DNA of 64,000 nucleotides from Methylomonas methanica (lineage in GTDB: Bacteria; Pseudomonadota; Gammaproteobacteria; Methylococcales; Methylomonadaceae): NCBI RefSeq assembly GCF_001644035.1, contig NZ_LUUG01000045.1:28612-92611 (forward strand), written 5' to 3'. This document shows positions 44,914-52,632 of this stretch, one piece after another (position 1 is the stretch's first letter; the number at the start of each line of letters is the position of its first letter). The notes under the pieces were generated by a model. It saw only the letters and a list, made by a program, of their open reading frames with translations. It was not told where the DNA came from and did not search any database. A program made the position numbers and the translations under genes.

Positions 44914-45855
44914 ATGTATCAATCCTATTCCATCGCCGACACCTTCGGCATTCCTGCACCGACCGCCATGAAAGTAGAAGGCTTCATGCCCGGACAAAAC
45001 GCCTATGTCCCCACGCAAAAGCCGTATGTGTTTCGTAAGGATCACTTGCGGGACGTTCTGGCATTTTTGGGTGCGCACAATGGCGACGGTTTATATCTCA
45101 TGGGGCCGACCGGCTCCGGTAAAACCTCATTGTTGGAGCAAGTCGCGGCGCGTCTCAATTGGGGCGTGCATTCGGTCACCGGTCACGGTCGACTAGAACT
45201 CAATGACCTGCTCGGTCAGTACATGCTGGTCGACGGCGGCGCGATGAAGTGGATCGATGGTCCGTTGACCCTGGCAGTCCGCCTGGGTCATGTATTGTTG
45301 ATCAACGAAATCGATGCCATCGATCCTGCCGAGTTAATCGGCTTGAATGAAATCGTCGAAGGCAAGCCGTTGACGATTCCGCAGACCGGCGATGTGATCA
45401 CACCGCACCCCAAATTTCGTTTGGTCGCCACCGGCAATAGTGCAGGTAGCGGCGATCAATCGGGCTTGTACCAAGGCGTGTTACGGCAGAACCTGGCGTT
45501 TCTGGATCGTTTTAGATTGATGGAAGTCGGCTACCCCGATCCTGAAGATGAAATGAAGTTGCTGGCCGATGTGGTGCCAAGCATGCCGGAAACGGTACGC
45601 GAAAGCATGATCAAAGTCGCCAATCAGATTCGTAAAGTCTTTATCGGCGGTGCTGACGGCGGCGGCATGTTATCGGTAACGTTATCGACGCGCGGTTTAG
45701 TGCGTTGGGCGTCATTGGTGTCCACCTTCAAAAGTGCGCCGAATGCCTTGGCCTACTCACTGGATAGGGCTTTGACCTTTCGGGCTGAACCCGCCGAACG
45801 CGAAGCGATTCATCGCATCGCCAAGGACGTGTTTGGCGATGACTGGCAGGTGTAA
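44914..45855 (+). CDS. CobS-like AAA+ ATPase (MoxR group)
   Basis: 313 residues. Walker A GPTGSGKT at 64-71, Walker B VLLINEIDAI near 128, then sensor residues in RLVATGNSAGSGDQSG. It resembles the CobS subunit of cobaltochelatase, but no cobalamin genes are here. With the VWA protein at 47981 it forms a MoxR-VWA pair of the kind carried by SXT and IncA/C elements. The start at 44914 has TTGAGGAG upstream. Confidence 0.92.
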   Translation: MYQSYSIADTFGIPAPTAMKVEGFMPGQNAYVPTQKPYVFRKDHLRDVLAFLGAHNGDGLYLMGPTGSGKTSLLEQVAARLNWGVHSVTGHGRLELNDLLGQYMLVDGGAMKWIDGPLTLAVRLGHVLLINEIDAIDPAELIGLNEIVEGKPLTIPQTGDVITPHPKFRLVATGNSAGSGDQSGLYQGVLRQNLAFLDRFRLMEVGYPDPEDEMKLLADVVPSMPETVRESMIKVANQIRKVFIGGADGGGMLSVTLSTRGLVRWASLVSTFKSAPNALAYSLDRALTFRAEPAEREAIHRIAKDVFGDDWQV

Positions 45856-45857
45856 TC

Positions 45858-46619
45858 ATGGCTGCCTGGAATCTCTATCGTCACCGTAACAGTGACGGCA
45901 GTTCCAAAGACTGGGCAGTCAGGAGTAATTCGGATGGTTCGATCACCACTCGTTGGGGGAAAACGGCAGATAGTTTGCCGGGCATTAGCAACCGATACGG
46001 CGTTAAGCAGCTCGACATCGAACGACAAAAGCAGGCCAAAGGCTATGTGTTGGTCGGCGAAGTTGATATTGATGTGAACGGTAATGTGGTGTTTCCGGGC
46101 AAGACTTCGGCAACTCAATCACAAGGCCCTGATCCTAATCCCGAACCCCTGCCAACACCACCAGTCGAGTCGCTGTATTGGACTATCGAATGTCGGGCAA
46201 AACAGGCTGTCCGAGTGGACTTGGGTATCGAGGTCAGGCGACTGATCGGCGCTATTCAAGCCTTGTCGGATAGTCATGCTACGCCTGATCAGGAGTGGAA
46301 TGGCTGGCAACAACTGATTGATGCGACGCTTAATGCTGAAGCCTTTGAACTGAGCGGTCAGATTAAACAAGTGCACGGTGTTTTGCCTTGGCTGTTTTTA
46401 CTGGCGCTGAAAGCAAAAGGCTTCAAAGGTGTGGACATTGATATTGCCACCGAAACCGCCCGAGACCTCACGGTCGATCTGAAATTGGAAAAGGAGGTGC
46501 TGGCATTTTTCGGCACCGATCTGGACAGTATCAGAGAAACCGCTGAAGTCTTAGGTTTGCTCAAACCTCGATTAAATCTGGCATCGGCCATGTCCGACAC
46601 GGACGACTGCTGGTTTTAA
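45858..46619 (+). CDS. WGR-like domain protein
   Basis: 253 residues. Residues 4-70 read like a WGR domain: WNLYRHRNSDGSSKDWAV, then ITTRWGKTADSLPG, ending KQAKGYVLVGEVDI. WGR domains bind nucleic acid ends in PARPs and similar proteins. A proline-rich linker follows (about 90-105), then a helical part, and the protein ends DDCWF. It begins 3 bp after the CobS-like gene, so it is coupled and shares its leader. Confidence 0.7.
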   Translation: MAAWNLYRHRNSDGSSKDWAVRSNSDGSITTRWGKTADSLPGISNRYGVKQLDIERQKQAKGYVLVGEVDIDVNGNVVFPGKTSATQSQGPDPNPEPLPTPPVESLYWTIECRAKQAVRVDLGIEVRRLIGAIQALSDSHATPDQEWNGWQQLIDATLNAEAFELSGQIKQVHGVLPWLFLLALKAKGFKGVDIDIATETARDLTVDLKLEKEVLAFFGTDLDSIRETAEVLGLLKPRLNLASAMSDTDDCWF

Positions 46620-46640
46620 GCGTATTGTTATTTTTCATTT

Positions 46641-46684
46641 ATCCCGAAAGGGGCACATCTGCCCCAGCGGGATGGGTGTGCCTC
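46641..46684 (+). promoter_or_regulatory. Pseudoknot leader E (DUF3150 gene)
   Basis: ATCCCG (46641-46646) complements loop CGGGAT (46668-46673), six pairs. Stem GGGGCAC (46650-46656) / GTGCCTC (46678-46684) and inner CCC (46662-46664) / GGG (46674-46676). TTTTCTTT then AGGAGG follow. The 3' arm GCCTCTT can also pair with AGGAGGT. Confidence 0.75.
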
Positions 46685-46703
46685 TTTTCTTTAGGAGGTT
46701 CCC

Positions 46704-47891
46704 ATGTCGCATGAAACACAAGTGATATTAGATCGCGTGGTCTTGGTGAAAGTCGAAGCCAATATCTACGGCGCCCGCAAGAAACTGAAAAAAGAAGACC
46801 TGGTGCTGGCCGATGGTAGCAAATTGCCGCCGGAGGACTTAGCCAGCTTAGGATCCAAACGTTTGCTCGATCCCGATAAGCTGACGGTGTTTAACCGCCT
46901 GAAGAAGGAAGCCGAACGCATTTGTTTGCGCGTCGGCACCCGCTTTCTCGGTGGTTTTGCCGTGCCGGTTGAATCCGCGGCCAGTATTACCGCGGAACTC
47001 GAGCGTATCGCGCTGGAATTTGCAGCGGCTAAAACCGAGTTTATTGCCGGTTACGATGCGGCGGTGACGGACTGGGTGGTTCGCCATCCGGAATTTGCCG
47101 GCATCATCGAGCAAGCGGTGGATTCGGTGGAGTTTGTCTCGACGCGGTTGTCGTTTGATTTTCTGATAGTGAGTGTCGGTTTACCCGAAAGCTTGCCGCC
47201 GGCAGATGTCGCGCGACTGGAAAGCAAAATCGGTTCGTTGAGCGAACAGATGTTCCATGAAATCGCGGTGGACGCCAACTTGCTGGTCGAGCAATCGTTA
47301 CTCGGCAAGGAGCAAGTGACGCGTAATGCGTTACGGCCGATTCGCCGCATGCGCGACAAGCTGGATGGTTTGGGCTTTCTGGATCATCGGGTCGCGCCGG
47401 TCGTCAGCACCATTGACGATCTACTGGCGAGAATTCCCAACAAAGGTGCCATTGAAGGCAGCATTTTGCAGGAGATTTTGGCCACGGCGATGCTGTTGTC
47501 CGATCCGGATAAAACCCGCCGGCACGGTGAAGGACTTTTGGCGGCTCAACCGCCTGTTGTTGAAGAGGCTGAGGAAGTCATCGAACACGCGGAGTCCGAG
47601 CCACCAGTGAAACCAACACTTGTATTCGCTGAAACTATTCCAGACAGTCCAGATTTTACCGATCTGTTTGAGGGCATCTTTGATGATGAACTCGAACCGG
47701 AATCGGTATCGGTATCGGAGGACTGGGCGCTTGGGGTCTTGCTGGATAAAAGCCAAGCCGATGCTGCTCCTACTGATGATTCTGATGAAGACATCCAACC
47801 GGATGATCAATCCGATTTGGTAGCAGTCACTGCTGATGGCGATGATGATGAGGATGCTGTGGAGCATTCTAACCAGGACTACTGGTTCTGA
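46704..47891 (+). CDS. DUF3150 family protein
   Basis: 395 residues. The N-terminal region LDRVVLVKVEANIYGARKKLKKEDLVLADGSKLP and the following FNRLKKEAERICLRVGTRFLGGFAVP match DUF3150 of integrating elements. The last 120 residues are very acidic and low in complexity, ending DYWF. It lies between the CobS-like and CobT-like genes and may be their partner. The ribosome site AGGAGG fits. Confidence 0.82.
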   Translation: MSHETQVILDRVVLVKVEANIYGARKKLKKEDLVLADGSKLPPEDLASLGSKRLLDPDKLTVFNRLKKEAERICLRVGTRFLGGFAVPVESAASITAELERIALEFAAAKTEFIAGYDAAVTDWVVRHPEFAGIIEQAVDSVEFVSTRLSFDFLIVSVGLPESLPPADVARLESKIGSLSEQMFHEIAVDANLLVEQSLLGKEQVTRNALRPIRRMRDKLDGLGFLDHRVAPVVSTIDDLLARIPNKGAIEGSILQEILATAMLLSDPDKTRRHGEGLLAAQPPVVEEAEEVIEHAESEPPVKPTLVFAETIPDSPDFTDLFEGIFDDELEPESVSVSEDWALGVLLDKSQADAAPTDDSDEDIQPDDQSDLVAVTADGDDDEDAVEHSNQDYWF

Positions 47892-47917
47892 ATGAGCTGA
47901 CGCCATTTAACTATTCA

Positions 47918-47962
47918 CCCACAGGGGCAAATTCATGTCCCGCTGGGGCCATGGTTTGCCCC
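47918..47962 (+). promoter_or_regulatory. Pseudoknot leader F (CobT-like gene)
   Basis: CCCA (47918-47921) complements loop TGGG (47944-47947). Stem GGGGCAAA (47924-47931) / TTTGCCCC (47955-47962) and inner CATG (47934-47937) / CATG (47950-47953): 12 stem pairs. Confidence 0.75.
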
Positions 47963-47980
47963 CAACTTTTGGAGCACACC

Positions 47981-49801
47981 ATGAAAAATAGAACCTTACA
48001 CAACGCGTTCCCCATCGTCGCAGCCGCCATAGGTAACCGCTTTGGTATTAAAGTCAGCGTTGGGGGCGATCAAGCCTATACCGATGGACAGTCGATTCAG
48101 CTACCTGCCTATGAGGGTGATGATCCCGATTATCAGAATGTCGCCTGGGGGCTTTTAGCCCATGAAGCGGCGCATATTCGTTATTCGGATTTCAGTTTGC
48201 GTTATGGCAACTCAGTCTTACGCCGGCGCTTATGCAATGCAATTGAAGATGTCCGCATTGAGCACGAACTGGCCAAGGACTTTCCGGGGACACGGCTGAC
48301 GATACGCACCGTGATTGAAAAGATGATAGTCAAAGGCGACTTTGTCGCCAGCAATATCGATGATCATCCTGCCAATATTCTCTACAGCTTTGTATTGAAA
48401 AATTTGCGTGCAAGGGTACTGGGTCAAACGGCCTTATTACCTTTGGTCGCGCAAACCGAAGTGGCACTGAAAGCGAAATTTCCGAAAGGTACCGTAACGC
48501 GGGTGAAAGGCTTGTTGTCCGAAGTGCCGCAGGGTTTGCAGTCAGAAAGCGATTGTCTGCACTTGACCGACCGTATCCTGACGATGATCGAGCAGGAGTT
48601 CGAGCAACAACGGCAGCGTAATCAGGCGCAGTCAGCGGCAGATGAGGACACACGGCCTGAACCGGATGATACCGATCAGGCCGCTGTATCAGCAGATTCG
48701 GACGGTTCGAACGGCTCGGATTCCGAGGATGATATGGAACACGATCAACGTTTACCTGCCGATAATGACGACGAACAGTCTTCAGAATCCGGTGGTAACG
48801 ATGATTCCAATCCGGAAAATCCTGACGATGAACCCAGTGCGCAGGCAGAAAATTCTTCACCCGACCCGCAAGGTGATGACGAAGAGAGCACGGTGATTGC
48901 CGATCCTGTAGGCGTCTTGCAAACCCTCTTATCGGCTGGCGACAGTGACATTGACCAGGATCTGTTCGAATCCCTGAAATCATCGTTATCGTTGGCCGCA
49001 GAAAACGTATCGGAACTGTTGATGCCGAGCGGCAACGAGCCGCCTATGGATGATCGGGCCGGTGCGTTTTTGCTGCGCAAGGTGCAAAGCGAATCAGGAA
49101 AAATCCGCGCCGCTTTGCAAGGCTTGGTGCAATCGCAAACTCTCAACCGCTCGCAACACGCCTGTCGTGGTCGGCGGATGGATGGCAAGCGCTTACACCG
49201 CCTGCCGCTCGGTGAAACCAAGGTGTTTCAGCGTAAGCAGGTCAAAGCAGCACCCAATACGGCGATTCATCTGTTACTGGATAAATCCGAAAGCATGGGT
49301 TATCAGGTGACTGATAGCCAAGGGCAACCGATTGGATCGCGAATGCCGATTGCGTTGGAAGCCACTTTGGCGCTGGCGTTGGCCTTTGAAGGTATTCCGG
49401 GGGTTAATCCTGGCGTCACTGCGTTTCCCGGGCATCAGGATGATTCGGTGTTCCAGTTGCTGGAGCATGGTCAACGGGTGAATGTCCGCACCGGTGCCTT
49501 CTCGCTGGCAGCCACCGGCAGTACGCCGATGACCGAAGCGATTTGGTTTGGTGCGGCGTCGCTATTGCGTTGTCGAGAACCGCGCAAGGTGCTGATGGTC
49601 ATGACCGATGGTCAACCCAACGATACGCTGAGCACGCTGGATATTTTGCAGCGCTGCCGAGATAGCGGTATCGAAACGGTGGGCATTGGTTTGGGACTGG
49701 ATGTCAGTCATCTATTCCCGATTGCCATCACCATTAACGATCTATCAGAGCTGAGAGCACAATTGTTCGAACTCTCGAAAGCGGTGTTGTTGGCGGCTTA
49801 A
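47981..49801 (+). CDS. CobT-like VWA protein
   Basis: 606 residues. An N-terminal metallopeptidase-like helix LLAHEAAHIRYSDF (near 54-68) is followed by a long acidic D/E/S/N region (about 215-315), then a VWA domain with the MIDAS motif LLDKSESMG (about 430) and MTDGQPNDT (about 545). The arrangement is that of CobT, the VWA partner of CobS. The start at 47981 has GGAG 7 bases before it; a frame start at 47951 lies inside the leader. Confidence 0.92.
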   Translation: MKNRTLHNAFPIVAAAIGNRFGIKVSVGGDQAYTDGQSIQLPAYEGDDPDYQNVAWGLLAHEAAHIRYSDFSLRYGNSVLRRRLCNAIEDVRIEHELAKDFPGTRLTIRTVIEKMIVKGDFVASNIDDHPANILYSFVLKNLRARVLGQTALLPLVAQTEVALKAKFPKGTVTRVKGLLSEVPQGLQSESDCLHLTDRILTMIEQEFEQQRQRNQAQSAADEDTRPEPDDTDQAAVSADSDGSNGSDSEDDMEHDQRLPADNDDEQSSESGGNDDSNPENPDDEPSAQAENSSPDPQGDDEESTVIADPVGVLQTLLSAGDSDIDQDLFESLKSSLSLAAENVSELLMPSGNEPPMDDRAGAFLLRKVQSESGKIRAALQGLVQSQTLNRSQHACRGRRMDGKRLHRLPLGETKVFQRKQVKAAPNTAIHLLLDKSESMGYQVTDSQGQPIGSRMPIALEATLALALAFEGIPGVNPGVTAFPGHQDDSVFQLLEHGQRVNVRTGAFSLAATGSTPMTEAIWFGAASLLRCREPRKVLMVMTDGQPNDTLSTLDILQRCRDSGIETVGIGLGLDVSHLFPIAITINDLSELRAQLFELSKAVLLAA

Positions 49802-49885
49802 ATCTCGGCCAGTCAATTATCCGTAGCCCAATCCTTAGGTCATAACCTAAGCGATTGTGGCTATGGGTAGCTGATTGCAAACGCA

Positions 49886-49927
49886 GTTTGTCGAATGCAC
49901 TCACTTCCTGGAGCCCATTCGACAAAC
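49886..49927 (+). ncRNA. Strong hairpin downstream of the CobT-like gene
   Basis: A 12-bp perfect stem, GTTTGTCGAATG (49886-49897) / CATTCGACAAAC (49916-49927), with an 18-base loop. A smaller stem CTTAGGT/ACCTAAG lies at 49834-49851. The 355-base gap 49802-50156 otherwise holds module copy 3 and leader G. Confidence 0.55.
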
Positions 49928-49963
49928 AGACATTTCATGCGTTCTTTTCAAAGAATGCTGAAT

Positions 49964-50038
49964 CCGACTTCGGTCGGCGTTCCGTCTTTAGACGGCGAGC
50001 ACGTTAAGCCGTGATCGTGTCGGGTGCGTTAAGCCCGA
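49964..50038 (+). ncRNA. Three-hairpin module, copy 3
   Basis: CCGAC-TTCG-GTCGG (49964-49977), CCGTC/GACGG (49982-49995), TCGGG-TGCGTTAAG-CCCGA (50020-50038). Hairpins 2 and 3 show paired changes against copy 1 (CU/AG to UC/GA; A-U to G-C). Confidence 0.75.
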
Positions 50039-50079
50039 TGTTAATCGCAGTTTGCCCTGGCAAATTGTCTGCAATTCAT

Positions 50080-50127
50080 CCCACTTCGGGCGACCATCGC
50101 CCGACTGGGCGCTGTTCATTCGAAGTG
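50080..50127 (+). promoter_or_regulatory. Leader G, divergent (177-residue gene)
   Basis: CCCA (50080-50083) can pair with TGGG (50106-50109), and CACTTCG (50082-50088) with CGAAGTG (50121-50127), but these two overlap in CA. GAAGT (50123-50127) can also pair with ACTTC (50151-50155) just after the ribosome site. This is the least regular copy. Confidence 0.4.
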
Positions 50128-50156
50128 TTTTCTTAAATTTTCAAAGGAGAACTTCA

Positions 50157-50690
50157 ATGAACTTTATTTTCGGCATCATCCTACTGGCTATGTTTATCCT
50201 CGCCTTGCGGGTGATTTGGGCAACAGCATTGCAACTGCTGGGCGCATTGAAACATGCGTCTCAAACGTTTCACGGCTATCGTGCAAAGCGCCTAGCTCGA
50301 AACCGATTACCGGTGATCTTGCCCCAAATCCGTCATGAAGTGGATTGGTTGGCGATGTCAGATTCGGTGCGTCAGGAAATTCATAGTCGCAATCGTGAAA
50401 CGAATCGCGAGCTGGATCGCTTGGAACTCCAATATCAAGCCAAACAGAAAACGATCAAACTTTACGAGGCGGATATTGAAATCGCCAAACTAGAGCGGGA
50501 TTTATTGAAAATCAAACCGACTATCGTCTCGGCGGAAACCGAGGCTAAACCCCGTCGGCGGTCTAAAAAAGTGGGCGATTCAGCCCTGGTGGACGACAAA
50601 TCCGCTAAGACTGCCCAACAGGTATTTCAATTGAGGGAAGCGCTGAAAGGTAATGCCAACGCACCGGCTAATCAGCAAGCCCGCCATTGA
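50157..50690 (+). CDS. Membrane-anchored coiled-coil protein
   Basis: 177 residues. One hydrophobic helix (about 2-25, FIFGIILLAMFILALRVIWATALQLL) is followed by a basic segment and a coiled coil (SRNRETNRELDRLELQYQAKQKTIKLYEADIEIAKLERDLLKIK), then a charged tail. Function unknown. The start at 50157 has AAAGGAGA upstream; longer frames run through the leader. Confidence 0.75.
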   Translation: MNFIFGIILLAMFILALRVIWATALQLLGALKHASQTFHGYRAKRLARNRLPVILPQIRHEVDWLAMSDSVRQEIHSRNRETNRELDRLELQYQAKQKTIKLYEADIEIAKLERDLLKIKPTIVSAETEAKPRRRSKKVGDSALVDDKSAKTAQQVFQLREALKGNANAPANQQARH

Positions 50691-51045
50691 ATACTCGTAG
50701 CGTGATTCCGGTTCCTGTATTGATGCTGCGAACCGGAATCTCGCGTTGGTTGGATTCATCAGCAAACACCCAGCTACCTTCGGGCAATAACGACAACAGG
50801 TCGTTCTGGGTTTCCCGACGTATTTGGCGAATTTTGTTTAGAAACGGCCAGGCTTGTTCAGGATCGTCTACACGATTGAGCACGTCGGCTTCCAAAGCAT
50901 CCAATTTTTGGAAAATTTGTTGGCAATGTCGAACGACTTTTAGTGGTTCGTCGATTGGCATAGCCATCGGTTTTCTCGTTGGAATAAGTTCCTCTGTACG
51001 CTTAGGACTGAGGAAATCAAAAATGCGCAAAATATCGTCAATCAT
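50668..51045 (-). CDS. Hypothetical protein, opposite strand
   Basis: 125 residues, MIDDILRIFDFLSPKRTEEL to ESNQREIPVRSINTGTGITLRVFNGGLAD, of ordinary soluble composition. Its end overlaps the convergent upstream gene by 23 bases. The opposing plus-strand frame 50687-51076 has a poorer, basic composition. The ribosome site is weak. It is the only leftward gene in 41-57 kb. Confidence 0.55.
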   Translation of the reverse strand: MIDDILRIFDFLSPKRTEELIPTRKPMAMPIDEPLKVVRHCQQIFQKLDALEADVLNRVDDPEQAWPFLNKIRQIRRETQNDLLSLLPEGSWVFADESNQREIPVRSINTGTGITLRVFNGGLAD

Positions 51046-51150
51046 GGCTTTTTCTCTGCTTTTTAATGAGTTTTAGCCACCATATACCGATTTTTGTGCG
51101 AATTCAACCCCGCTGCATAGGCCTGTTTATGGCTTTGATCAGCGTTTTTA

Positions 51151-51187
51151 ACCCTGCGGGAACCTCATCCTGCCGGGTGGTCGTTCC
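51151..51187 (+). promoter_or_regulatory. Pseudoknot leader H (zinc-ribbon gene)
   Basis: ACCC (51151-51154) complements loop GGGT (51175-51178). Stem GGAAC (51159-51163) / GTTCC (51183-51187). A T-tract and GGAGGAA follow; TTCCT of the 3' arm can pair with AGGAA at the ribosome site. Confidence 0.7.
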
Positions 51188-51210
51188 TGTTTTTTTCGGA
51201 GGAAATGACC

Positions 51211-51873
51211 ATGTCATCGACATTAGAAATTGGCGTTAGCCATTCACATTCTGAAATTGAAGCTGTTCGGTATTTGAATCAGTACCGCTGCCCTTACTGC
51301 AAAACCGAATGGGCGGATGTATGGGATAGCGGCTGTAACGATCGCTGCCCGGACTGTAACAAGGAGATCGAGCCTTATGAAAGCGCATTGATCGAGGGTG
51401 AATCGGTGGAAACCGAATTACCAGTCGAAGAACCAGCCTCGGCCAATGTCACGGCGGAGGGTGTGAATCGGCTCTTCGTAGTCTCCTACGAAATCGACTA
51501 TGTGCACCGGGTGTCGGTGGGTATCACAGCGGATAGTCCCGAAGCGGCACAACAAATTGCCGAACAGGCATTCAACGATGCCACGATTTGGGATGACACC
51601 GCTGCCATGCCGTTATTGTCCGATGAATATCATGAAGCGGAGGGTGAAAGCCTAGTCTGGGAATGCGTTGCCGTTGCACAGTTGCCGGAACCGGATTATT
51701 CGGTACGGCAATTGAAGAAGGAACAAGCGGCCATGCGGGTTTGCCGGGGATTGGTTGAAGCCTATCAACAAGGCGAAGCCACCGGCGGCAGTATCGATTG
51801 GGAGGATTTGGATCAGTTAATACCTCTGGCCCTACAAGCCGTGGGAAAACCTGCACTGGACATCCAATCCTAA
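51211..51873 (+). CDS. Zinc-ribbon protein
   Basis: 220 residues. A rubredoxin-like knuckle pair, RCPYCKTEWADVW and RCPDCNKEIEPYE (about 26-54), indicates a bound zinc. An acidic linker and an alpha-beta part (VVSYEIDYVHRVSVGITADSPEAAQQIAEQAF) follow. Not otherwise recognised. The start at 51211 has GGAGG 8 bases upstream; 51205 is too close. Confidence 0.75.
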   Translation: MSSTLEIGVSHSHSEIEAVRYLNQYRCPYCKTEWADVWDSGCNDRCPDCNKEIEPYESALIEGESVETELPVEEPASANVTAEGVNRLFVVSYEIDYVHRVSVGITADSPEAAQQIAEQAFNDATIWDDTAAMPLLSDEYHEAEGESLVWECVAVAQLPEPDYSVRQLKKEQAAMRVCRGLVEAYQQGEATGGSIDWEDLDQLIPLALQAVGKPALDIQS

Positions 51874-51952
51874 AAATGCGCCCGTTGAGACGCGCAATTT
51901 GTAAAAGCCTGAGTTAGCCAAGTCATTCGATTCGGTGCTCAGTTTTATCCAT

Positions 51953-51998
51953 CCACACGGGAATGTCCTATTCCCGCTGGGGAATCGTGATGTTTCCG
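51953..51998 (+). promoter_or_regulatory. Pseudoknot leader I (165-residue gene)
   Basis: CCA (51953-51955) could pair with loop TGG (51978-51980). Stem CGGGAA (51958-51963) / TTTCCG (51993-51998) with one wobble, then TTTTTT. A weak member of the family. Confidence 0.5.
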
Positions 51999-52020
51999 TT
52001 TTTTCATTGAGGACAACATC

Positions 52021-52518
52021 ATGACACAAATCTTTGAACACACATTCGACACGGGGCATTGCATCCAATATCAGCGTTTGCCCTCCGGCACCTGTTATCA
52101 CGCTGATACACCGGAGCCAGTAGTCGATCTGTTGGAACAGCTTCGCCAAAGCCGGCGCAACATCCGGCTTTATTACGGCGATACCCAAACCGGCCAGTCC
52201 TGGCACGATGAACACGATGTCATCGGCTGGATCGGCCGCTCGACCGGCACCATCAAAGTGCCGTTGTTGATCGAACCCGGTGATATCGGCGGTCCGGCAT
52301 TACTGGATCACTGCATAGTCCGTGTCGACAGTCCCCGCCAGGTGCTTTACCAACACGACGACTTTCGGGTTGGCACGGTGGAACTGGTCAGAGGCGAGCT
52401 TAAACGCTTGCCCTGGGAAATCTGCATCGACGGCAGCGTGCATGCCCGGTTCAAAGTAAAAACCGAAGCCCGGCAGTATCAGGACTTCATTCAAGGTAAG
52501 CGGTTCGCGTTGATCTGA
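52021..52518 (+). CDS. Hypothetical protein
   Basis: 165 residues, all-beta-looking, MTQIFEHTFDTGHCIQYQRL, with RRNIRLYYGDTQTGQSWHDEHDVIGWIGRSTG in the middle. Comparable proteins occur in the conserved backbone of large integrating elements, but I cannot name a fold. The start has TTGAGGACAA upstream and its own leader. Confidence 0.75.
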   Translation: MTQIFEHTFDTGHCIQYQRLPSGTCYHADTPEPVVDLLEQLRQSRRNIRLYYGDTQTGQSWHDEHDVIGWIGRSTGTIKVPLLIEPGDIGGPALLDHCIVRVDSPRQVLYQHDDFRVGTVELVRGELKRLPWEICIDGSVHARFKVKTEARQYQDFIQGKRFALI

Positions 52519-52566
52519 CGCGCCGTTTGATTTCGACACTCGGTTAAGCCGAGATTTTTTATTTTA

Positions 52567-52610
52567 CCCCTGCGGGATGATTCTATCCCGCCAGGGATAA
52601 ATCGGTCGTC
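52567..52610 (+). promoter_or_regulatory. Pseudoknot leader J (DUF4942 methyltransferase)
   Basis: CCCTG (52568-52572) complements loop CAGGG (52592-52596). Stem GATGA (52576-52580) / TCGTC (52606-52610) with one wobble. TATCCC/GGGATA inside is an alternative hairpin. Confidence 0.6.
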
Positions 52611-52632
52611 AGGGGCTTCTTTGGAGAATACC

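Noticed and set aside
44914..49801. Cobaltochelatase (cobalamin synthesis) function for the CobS/CobT-like pair
   Set aside because: No other cobalamin gene is present and the pair lies among element backbone genes; a MoxR-VWA role is more likely.
50687..51076. 129-residue plus-strand frame opposite the 125-residue gene
   Set aside because: Basic, low-quality composition and no ribosome site; the minus-strand reading is more protein-like.
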